Part shown: piece after piece, positions 1 to 4,685 of the stretch | Layout: every line of letters begins with the position of its first letter | Numbering within the stretch: position 1 is the first letter of the stretch | Assembly: GCA_022361315.1 (NCBI GenBank) | Contig: JAKSBB010000259.1 | Location: 1 to 6,408 of the forward strand | Source of the DNA: Desulfobacterales bacterium | Lineage (GTDB): Bacteria > Desulfobacterota > Desulfobacteria > Desulfobacterales > Desulfobacteraceae | DNA length: 6,408 nt | Direction of reading: 5' to 3' | Position numbers and translations under genes: made by a program | Notes under the pieces: generated by a model | Seen by the model: the letters and a program-made list of their open reading frames with translations, nothing else | The model's database searches: none | Told to the model about the DNA's origin: nothing

Positions 1-902
1 ACCCATTTGCCTGGACCAAGCAGGTCCGTACACCGAAGGAAATACTCACCCCGTCTGTCCAAAACCGGCCCATTGCCTTTCCTTATACCAAATTCATGAA
101 TGCCTTTGTTACCGTTGACCAGGGTGCTGCGGTAATTCTCATGGCTGAGGATTACGCTGAAAAATTCGGGGCAGCCAGGGGAACACCGGTTTTCTTCTGC
201 GGCGGCGGGTATGCTGAAGACCGTCAGCGGTACATGATAGACAAAACGGATTTCACCCAAAGCCCCCCGCTGAAAGCTGCTGTGGACAAAGCCATTGACA
301 GATCCGGTATACCGCTGAACAAAATCGATGCCTTCGACCTGTACTCCTGTTTTCCCTGCGCCGTGTCCATCGCCAGAAAAATGATCGGGATTGCAGATGA
401 CGATCCCCGCCCTCTAACCCTTACCGGAGGACTGGGGTTCTTTGGCGGCCCCGGCAACAACTATAACCTACATGCCGTGACCACATTGTGCGGGATGATT
501 GCCGAGGGAAAAGTCACCACCGGTCTGACCACGGCCTTGGGATGGTTCATGCACAAGCATGCCGCAGGTATCTACTCGGCGGTCCCGCCTGAAAACGATT
601 TGTCCACCATGGATAGAGAAGACCGCAACAACTACCTCAGCGGTCCGGAACCCATTAAGTTAGATTCAAATCCGTCCGGAAACGGCATCATCGACACCTA
701 TACCATTGTCTACAACCGGGACAGACAGCCCGACTACGCGGTGATATACGGCAGGACCACAGACGGTTTGCGGTTTATCGCCCGGTCCCGGGATGAGCGG
801 AACGTGTATAATACCCTGTCCGTTAAAAACATGGTGGGAAAATCTGTCCGGCTATCCACCGACACAAAAAGTGGACTCACCATTGCGGAATTTATGGATT
901 AA
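1..902 (+). CDS. Thiolase-like protein type 1 (acetyl-CoA acetyltransferase family), 5' end missing
   Basis: The reading frame is open from the first bases (first full codon at base 3) to TAA at 900-902. The ATG at 96 is therefore internal, and about 300 C-terminal residues are visible. The thiolase C-terminal half is recognisable: DLYSCFP (336-356) sits where thiolases have the NEAF motif, and GGLGFFGGPGNNYNLH (426-473) sits where they have the GHP loop. About 70 residues follow with a beta-rich pattern (DYAVIYGRTTDGLRFIARS), which matches the extra C-terminal domain of thiolase-like protein type 1 (TLP1) of mycobacteria. The usual GHP histidine and the late CxG cysteine are not present; the latter region reads TALGW. 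Classical acetyl-CoA acetyltransferase activity is therefore doubtful. A cytoplasmic acyl-CoA-binding or -processing role is inferred. The N-terminal nucleophile region lies outside the window. Family assignment is fairly sure; substrate is unknown. Confidence 0.75.
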   Translation, partial: PFAWTKQVRTPKEILTPSVQNRPIAFPYTKFMNAFVTVDQGAAVILMAEDYAEKFGAARGTPVFFCGGGYAEDRQRYMIDKTDFTQSPPLKAAVDKAIDRSGIPLNKIDAFDLYSCFPCAVSIARKMIGIADDDPRPLTLTGGLGFFGGPGNNYNLHAVTTLCGMIAEGKVTTGLTTALGWFMHKHAAGIYSAVPPENDLSTMDREDRNNYLSGPEPIKLDSNPSGNGIIDTYTIVYNRDRQPDYAVIYGRTTDGLRFIARSRDERNVYNTLSVKNMVGKSVRLSTDTKSGLTIAEFMD

Positions 903-905
903 ACG

Positions 906-941
906 CCCCCGGCCCGGATATGAATTAATCTGAGCCGGGGG
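906..941. terminator. Stem-loop between convergent genes, possible bidirectional terminator
   Basis: CCCCCGGC at 906-913 pairs perfectly with GCCGGGGG at 934-941 around a 20-nt loop. It lies between the stop of the thiolase-like gene (902) and the stop of the convergent methyltransferase gene (957). No T-tract follows on either strand, so it is not a canonical intrinsic terminator. Its position between converging genes is the main argument for a terminating or 3'-end-stabilising role. Confidence 0.4.
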
Positions 942-956
942 ATACGGCATACCTGA

Positions 957-2414
957 TCAGGGAATCATATCTCCCCGGCCGATCATTTCAATGACCGTAT
1001 CGTTCAACTGGTTGTAGTAGATCTTTCCCTTTGCCGCTTCATTGATCCGCTGTTCCCAGGCCAGGAATGACTCTACATTCCGAAGGGTGTGTTCGGCATT
1101 TTTCGGCCCGCCTTTCTCAGCGATTTCACGAATTCCTGCCATGGCCTGCGCGTCCGTGGGGAAATACATGGGGATAATGCCTTTGTCCTTTGGGGCAATA
1201 TCAAAAATCTTTCGGGCTTCTCTCTCCCGTTCACAGTCCTGAATGAATTTCTCCAGACTGAAGAAATTCAGACTGCCCAGCGCCCCCAGGGAGTGGCGGA
1301 TAATATGTACCCCGTATTTTCTCAGGGAATTTCTGCTCAACTCTGATTCCAGAATACCCTGACGGGTTACATCGATGGCACTGGTGGATCCGCCGGACTG
1401 GGCGGAGGGTAATTTAGTGATCCAGGTGTTAACCCGGGCCATGGCCGCATTGATCAGGGGGTTGTGCGGGGAACTGTACGAAAGATCCCCACCGGCTTCT
1501 GTCACCCCCGGGATGCCCCCGTGCATGCACAACACCCCCGGATTAAGGGTCTGGGCAATGACAATCATGAACATCACCTGAGCATGAATCTGGGTTAACA
1601 GAGCCTCGGGACTCCCCGGACCGGAGGAGCCGGCAATGGTCAGATCCAGCAGCAGAAGATTGGCATTGGAATGGCAACTGCGGATAAAGGGAGCCACCAT
1701 CGTGGGCATGGGGGCAAATGAGGTGATCAGGCTGGTGCCGTCCACCCAGTTCTCTTTACCGGCCAGAAACCCCACCTCATCATCAGACAACCCTTTGGCC
1801 GCCAGCATCTTTAACCCTGAAAAATTCTTTTCCATGAGCTGGGCCACCTCATAAAGGGAAATGCTCTTGTCCTGGGCCACCGGCAGACTGAAAATGCCTG
1901 CGACATCCTGGTTTTCCCCCACCACCCTGACGATCTCTTCATACTCCTGACGGTTTGCCTGGCGAAGTTCATCATCACCGGGGCGTTTCAGGAACGGCGG
2001 CGTGGCACCGGTACCGAATGTGTTCGGTCCGGGGTCTGCAGGCATCTGCCTGGGACATTTGGCCAGGCATTCCTCGATATACGCCCGTTTCAGGGGAATG
2101 AAAATCGCCGTTTCGTTCTCAAAATCAATGGCATCCGCCGTCATCAGAATATCCATGAGTTCGGGGCTTTCGGATATATTCATTCCGATTTCGGTCAGCA
2201 CCCGCAACCCGTTTTCATGGATGCGGGCGTAGATGTCTTTTTCCCGGATAAGATCATCCATGTCATCCAGACGAAGCTTCACCTTCTCGTCAAGTTCTTC
2301 ACTGGTGGTGCCATGGTGGTCTAAATCCGAGTATATGGCTTTGGCTTTCTCAAACTCATAGCTGTTTTCAAGCTGGATGGCGGTGGCGAACTGCGCCTGG
2401 GCACTGGTTGTCAT
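957..2414 (-). CDS. MttB-family (trimethylamine:corrinoid methyltransferase-like) protein, non-pyrrolysine
   Basis: This gene has 485 codons and ends in TGA at 957-959. The MttB-family TIM-barrel enzymes move a methyl group from a methylated amine or betaine to a corrinoid protein in the cytoplasm. Family features are IHENGLRVLTEIGM (residues 65-78), the glycine-rich stretch PGVLCMHGGIPGV (292-304), SSPHNPLINAAMARV (314-328) and LPSAQSGGSTSA (335-346). The frame has no internal TAG, so this is a non-pyrrolysine member, like the glycine-betaine methyltransferase MtgB; the substrate cannot be told. Residues 1-60 form a helical extension before the usual family start, with a TPR-like stretch at about 8-31. 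The start at 2414 is chosen over the longer frame to 2483 because AAGGAG lies 5 nt before it and the upstream 23 residues cover a likely promoter. No corrinoid protein or reductase gene is visible next to it. Confidence 0.85.
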   Translation of the reverse strand: MTTSAQAQFATAIQLENSYEFEKAKAIYSDLDHHGTTSEELDEKVKLRLDDMDDLIREKDIYARIHENGLRVLTEIGMNISESPELMDILMTADAIDFENETAIFIPLKRAYIEECLAKCPRQMPADPGPNTFGTGATPPFLKRPGDDELRQANRQEYEEIVRVVGENQDVAGIFSLPVAQDKSISLYEVAQLMEKNFSGLKMLAAKGLSDDEVGFLAGKENWVDGTSLITSFAPMPTMVAPFIRSCHSNANLLLLDLTIAGSSGPGSPEALLTQIHAQVMFMIVIAQTLNPGVLCMHGGIPGVTEAGGDLSYSSPHNPLINAAMARVNTWITKLPSAQSGGSTSAIDVTRQGILESELSRNSLRKYGVHIIRHSLGALGSLNFFSLEKFIQDCEREREARKIFDIAPKDKGIIPMYFPTDAQAMAGIREIAEKGGPKNAEHTLRNVESFLAWEQRINEAAKGKIYYNQLNDTVIEMIGRGDMIP

Positions 2415-2419
2415 TTTCT

Positions 2420-2425
2420 CTCCTT
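2420..2425 (-). promoter_or_regulatory. Ribosome binding site that fixes the methyltransferase start
   Basis: On the minus strand AAGGAG is followed by AGAAA and then ATG (2414-2412). This near-ideal Shine-Dalgarno spacing of 5 nt supports the start MTTSAQ rather than the in-frame ATG at 2483. Confidence 0.8.
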
Positions 2426-2458
2426 TGTTTTGTGATTGACGCATTTGCCTTCGGGATT

Positions 2459-2474
2459 TGCACAATTGATGCCA
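2459..2474 (-). promoter_or_regulatory. Candidate sigma-54 (-24/-12) promoter for the MttB-family gene
   Basis: The minus strand reads TGGCATCAATTGTGCA. It has the required GG, exactly 10 nt, then GC, and departs from the consensus TGGCAC-N5-TTGCW at two positions. Initiation about 12 nt downstream would give a leader of roughly 35 nt that includes the ribosome binding site. Sigma-54 control through an enhancer-binding protein is inferred; none is encoded here. Confidence 0.5.
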
Positions 2475-2576
2475 TCGGTGCAAAAGGATTCTTTCACTAA
2501 GGCGGAGTCCTCGACAGGAGGGGTTTTGATATGATTACAACGGGTTGAAAGGAGTCAAGATGAGAAGAGATTAAGG

Positions 2577-2638
2577 CAGGTTTTGCGACAATATTTTTTC
2601 ACTCCGGCCGGCGGAGTGAAAAAATATTGTCAGGTTTT
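2577..2638. repeat. Perfect 20-bp inverted repeat flanked by 8-bp direct repeats
   Basis: The arms are 2587-2606 (GACAATATTTTTTCACTCCG) and its exact reverse complement at 2612-2631, with a 5-nt loop GCCGG. CAGGTTTT occurs on both sides, at 2577-2584 and 2631-2638; the second copy overlaps the arm by one base. The structure begins 23 bp after the stop of the exported-protein gene and ends well upstream of the methyltransferase promoter. It could be the transcript end of the sigma cassette, though no T-run follows on either strand. It could instead be an enhancer or operator site about 160 bp upstream of the sigma-54-type start, or a short mobile palindrome (REP-like) with a target duplication. 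The sequence alone does not decide. Confidence 0.8.
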
Positions 2639-2653
2639 CGGTCTAAAGACATG

Positions 2654-3202
2654 TTACCACCACGCCATATCCTCATCAACGGTTTGGGTCATCTCACTCA
2701 TCCGCTTTTCAATAATGGCGTCCCGTAGTCCTTTTCGCTTCTCTACCGTTTTTCTAAGCTTTCGGACTTCCTTTTCCAGTGCTTCAATTTCCTGGGACCG
2801 TTCCGCCTGACGGATATCAAATACCTTTCCCAGCACACTGCGGAGCTCTTCTTCAAGTGCCTGCCGTTGTCCCGGATCTTTGATTTTTGTCATCTGTTCA
2901 GCCAGCGTCCAGGACCGGAACTCCAGATCTTCAGCCTCAATGAGACGGGCAGCCAGTTCCGGGTTTTCCTTTTTGACTTCCTCAATGTAGAGGATCTGGT
3001 CCCCTAGCATCTGCATCTCTTCGGCATAGATCCCGGGATCATCGGTTTTAAGCCGCTGCATCTCTTCTTCGGCCCGGGGCAGATGAGTCCTCAACCATTC
3101 CATTACCTGTGTATCTGACAGTTCCGGTTCCATGGCCGCCGCCTGCCCCAGGCAGCAACACATAATCAACACCACCATCGTAAAACAGCGAGCAAATCTC
3201 AT
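2654..3202 (-). CDS. Exported helical/coiled-coil protein, third gene of the sigma cassette
   Basis: 182 residues. I do not recognise a specific family. Residues 1-23 form a signal peptide: basic MRFAR, hydrophobic core with three consecutive Cys, and an AAA end suited to signal peptidase I. No proper lipobox is seen. The mature part is almost entirely helical and highly charged, with heptad-like stretches from about residue 90 to 160 (EIEALEKEVRKLRKTVEKRK), so a periplasmic coiled coil is likely. The size and helical nature recall CpxP/Spy-type periplasmic sensors, but no diagnostic motif is seen. The ATG overlaps the anti-sigma stop codon (TAATG), and AAGGAG lies 6 nt upstream, so translational coupling is likely. 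The longer frame up to 3253 is rejected because it runs inside the anti-sigma gene and lacks this site. A partner or sensor for the anti-sigma factor is inferred from position. Confidence 0.7.
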   Translation of the reverse strand: MRFARCFTMVVLIMCCCLGQAAAMEPELSDTQVMEWLRTHLPRAEEEMQRLKTDDPGIYAEEMQMLGDQILYIEEVKKENPELAARLIEAEDLEFRSWTLAEQMTKIKDPGQRQALEEELRSVLGKVFDIRQAERSQEIEALEKEVRKLRKTVEKRKGLRDAIIEKRMSEMTQTVDEDMAWW

Positions 3203-3798
3203 TATCCTCTCCTTCTTTGTGATGCCTTTATCCCATTGAACCTTTTGATACAATGGGATGTCAGGCAGGTGTTTAAACGGGCAACCCTGATCTGAAGCCC
3301 TTTCATTTCCTTATCAATTTTTTTTGACCGCGCAGCCAGTACCTGGCGAACCCGTTGATGGTTCGGCCGTGCGTTTCGGGACTGAAGCCGCTCCACCTGC
3401 GTGGTGAGCACGGCAATTCGATCGTCCATTCGCATCCCCTCTTCCCAGCCCCCGGCAACCCGGGAAGGGCTGTGAACCGGGGTGATACCACCGGGAGGAA
3501 CGGCCTTCCATATCCATAGGCCCACAACCAAGACGACTACTCCGGCCATCAACACTGCCGGTATGCCGAATCGTTTCAGCTGCGCCTGGGTGCCGGCCCG
3601 GTTCACGGCCCGGGCCACCAGGTTTTTCCCGGGCCGGGCAAGAGGAAGGGCCTGGACCTCTTCCGTCAGGTGCGCCAATGATCTTAGAAATTCAGCACAG
3701 GATGAGCAGCTGCCGAGATGAATCCGCACGTCTTCGGCGTCACTGGGACGGAGGTCGTCGCTCCAGTATTTCATGACTTTTTCATGTGAACACCTCAT
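3202..3798 (-). CDS. Zinc-finger transmembrane anti-sigma factor
   Basis: 198 residues. It is expected to bind the ECF sigma factor encoded just upstream and hold it at the membrane. The N-terminus has the ZAS/zf-HC2 signature: Cys3 followed by His27-x3-Cys31-x2-Cys34 (HLGSCSSC). One membrane segment lies at about residues 79-97 (IPAVLMAGVVVLVVGLWIW), preceded by basic residues, which places the zinc finger in the cytoplasm. The roughly 100-residue C-terminal part is extracytoplasmic, with a short coiled-coil-like run (about 126-140) and a basic, helix-prone tail containing two Cys. The start lies 5 bp after the sigma stop; AAGGAGG at 3809-3815 is a ribosome binding site inside the last sigma codons, with a slightly long 10-nt spacing. 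The stop overlaps the next start. Role is confident from domain and position; the signal and release mechanism are unknown. Confidence 0.85.
   Translation of the reverse strand: MRCSHEKVMKYWSDDLRPSDAEDVRIHLGSCSSCAEFLRSLAHLTEEVQALPLARPGKNLVARAVNRAGTQAQLKRFGIPAVLMAGVVVLVVGLWIWKAVPPGGITPVHSPSRVAGGWEEGMRMDDRIAVLTTQVERLQSRNARPNHQRVRQVLAARSKKIDKEMKGLQIRVARLNTCLTSHCIKRFNGIKASQRRRG
3209..3214 (-). promoter_or_regulatory. Ribosome binding site inside the end of the anti-sigma gene
   Basis: AAGGAG on the minus strand, 6 nt before the ATG at 3202. It is embedded in the last codons of the anti-sigma gene and decides the start of the exported-protein gene at MRFAR. Confidence 0.75.
3230..3259 (-). other. 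Stem-loop just upstream of a translationally coupled start
   Basis: ATCCCATTG (3230-3238) and CAATGGGAT (3251-3259) form a perfect 9-bp stem with a 12-nt loop. It lies within the last codons of the anti-sigma gene and ends about 15 nt before the ribosome binding site of the next gene. It may adjust the relative yield of the two proteins or mRNA stability, but a chance hairpin in coding sequence is possible. Confidence 0.3.
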
Positions 3799-3803
3799 AT
3801 GTA

Positions 3804-4400
3804 TCAGCCCTCCTTGTGCATTGTTTTTTTCAGCCGTTTAACCGCATTGTGCATCCGGCCTAGAGCCGTATTTACCGGACAATTCATGATGGTGGATATC
3901 TCCTTAAAGGAAAGCCCCTCATAAATCCGCAGCATCACCACCTGGCGCTCATTCTCAGGCAGCCCTGACAATGCGTTTTCCAGCATCTGCTGCTCTTCTT
4001 TGACGATAACCGCCTCATCAGATCCGGGGAAGGACGAGGCCGGTTCGCATCCCGGCAATGAATCCTCAAGGGTTTTGTTTCCGTCCGCATCCCCTTTCGT
4101 ATTCCGGCCGGGTATAAAACGGTGCCAGAAATGCCGCTGCTCTTTTTTCAAAGCCCTCAATCCCTCCCGGTATGCGATCTTAAAAAGCCATGCCTTGAAT
4201 GAACCCTGCTCACGGTATCGTTTTAGTCCCTTAATCCCTTTTACAAAGGTTTCCTGGGAGGCATCTTCAGCCAGCGCCCGGTTGCGGGTCATTCGCCACA
4301 GGTAAGAAAACACCCTGTCCTGGTACAGGGAAAATAACTGCTCTGCAGCAGTCAGATTCCCCTGTTGCGCCCGCTGAATCAACACCTCTTCTGAAATCAT
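3804..4400 (-). CDS. ECF (RpoE-like, group 4) sigma-70 family factor
   Basis: 198 residues, typical ECF length. Region 2 spans about residues 19-86: LFSLYQDRVFSYLWRMTRN, AEDASQETFVK (region 2.2, RNA polymerase contact) and GSFKAWLFKIAYREGLRALKK (regions 2.3-2.4, -10 recognition). A linker rich in Gly, Asp and Ser follows (97-130). Region 4 spans about 140-193, with LPENERQVVMLRIYEGLSFKEIS and a helix-turn-helix ending in MHNAVKRLKK for -35 recognition. No region 3 is present, as expected for ECF factors. It is the first gene of the cassette with its anti-sigma factor. The ribosome binding site is weak (GAGAAG adjacent to the ATG). ECF genes are often autoregulated, but I could not identify a convincing ECF-type promoter upstream. 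Assignment is confident; the ECF subgroup is not determined. Confidence 0.95.
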   Translation of the reverse strand: MISEEVLIQRAQQGNLTAAEQLFSLYQDRVFSYLWRMTRNRALAEDASQETFVKGIKGLKRYREQGSFKAWLFKIAYREGLRALKKEQRHFWHRFIPGRNTKGDADGNKTLEDSLPGCEPASSFPGSDEAVIVKEEQQMLENALSGLPENERQVVMLRIYEGLSFKEISTIMNCPVNTALGRMHNAVKRLKKTMHKEG

Positions 4401-4454
4401 CTTCTCTTTTCGTGTCCTAAAGGTTACCGGTTGGCATTTATAGACTATAACCCC

Positions 4455-4481
4455 TATGGGAGAAAAATATTGTCACCCATA
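4455..4481. promoter_or_regulatory. Inverted repeat enclosing a motif shared with the 2587-2631 repeat
   Basis: TATGGG (4455-4460) and CCCATA (4476-4481) flank the 15-nt AGAAAAATATTGTCA. On the minus strand this core reads TGACAATATTTTTCT, matching the arm of the repeat at 2587-2631 except for one fewer T. It lies 55-81 bp upstream of the sigma start, where a promoter or operator would be expected. Function is inferred. Confidence 0.35.
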
Positions 4482-4523
4482 AAAAATAATTTTCGATTCA
4501 CCCCTACCTGGATTTTAGCACAA

Positions 4524-4537
4524 GAGCAAACTTGCTC
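4524..4537. promoter_or_regulatory. 14-bp palindrome, possible operator
   Basis: GAGCAA-AC-TTGCTC is a perfect 6+6 dyad with a 2-bp centre. It ends 10 bp upstream of the -35 box of the rightward promoter, a usual place for an activator or repressor site. The binding protein is unknown. Confidence 0.35.
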
Positions 4538-4547
4538 AGGGCCAAAC

Positions 4548-4576
4548 TTGACTATTATCACCAAACCGCCTATCCT
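4548..4576 (+). promoter_or_regulatory. Sigma-70-type promoter for the kinase-like/protease gene
   Basis: TTGACT (4548-4553, 5 of 6 consensus) and TATCCT (4571-4576, 4 of 6) are separated by exactly 17 bp. Transcription would begin near 4583 and leave a leader of about 100 nt. It is the best match on the plus strand of this region. Confidence 0.6.
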
Positions 4577-4674
4577 GAAGAAAAGTTCCCAATTCGTCTT
4601 TTTATGTCAGGACGTATTCACTGAAAACGGCCCGGATACGGTACTGGCACCCCATAATATATCACCCCCTCACC

Positions 4675-4680
4675 GGGAGG
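4675..4680 (+). promoter_or_regulatory. Ribosome binding site of the kinase-like/protease gene
   Basis: GGGAGG followed by ACCCT and ATG at 4686 gives a 5-nt spacing. It supports the start that places the zinc-ribbon cysteines at the very N-terminus. Confidence 0.75.
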
Positions 4681-4685
4681 ACCCT

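Larger units (their letters stand above)
4401..4685. other. Divergent intergenic region between the sigma gene and the kinase-like/protease gene
   Basis: These 285 bp hold no plausible gene. The half near the sigma gene is AT-rich and carries an inverted repeat with a shared motif (4455-4481). The other half carries a palindrome (4524-4537), a sigma-70-type promoter (4548-4576) and a strong ribosome binding site (4675-4680) for the rightward gene. No convincing leftward promoter for the sigma cassette could be picked by eye. Confidence 0.7.

Noticed and set aside
96..98. ATG at 96 as the start of the thiolase-like gene
   Set aside because: The frame is open upstream to the window edge and encodes thiolase-like sequence, with no ribosome binding site before this ATG; the gene is simply cut by the window.
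1042..2232. Plus-strand open frames across the methyltransferase gene
   Set aside because: They are antisense shadows of a gene with clear MttB-family motifs.
2415..2483. Longer methyltransferase frame starting at 2483
   Set aside because: The extra 23 residues cover the sigma-54-type element and the strong ribosome binding site, and no good site precedes the upstream ATG.
3203..3253. Longer start for the exported-protein gene at 3253
   Set aside because: It would bury the signal peptide behind 17 charged residues and overlap the anti-sigma gene; the site before 3202 is far better.
4430..4476. GTGACA and TATAGT on the minus strand as a promoter for the sigma cassette
   Set aside because: The spacing is about 21 bp, too long for a sigma-70 promoter, and no ECF-type pair was convincing.
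4653..4658. CATAAT as a -10 box for the fusion protease gene
   Set aside because: No -35-like sequence lies 16-18 bp upstream, and the start would fall almost on the ribosome binding site.
4645..4660. TGGCAC as a sigma-54 -24 element
   Set aside because: No GC occurs at the required 10-bp distance after GG.
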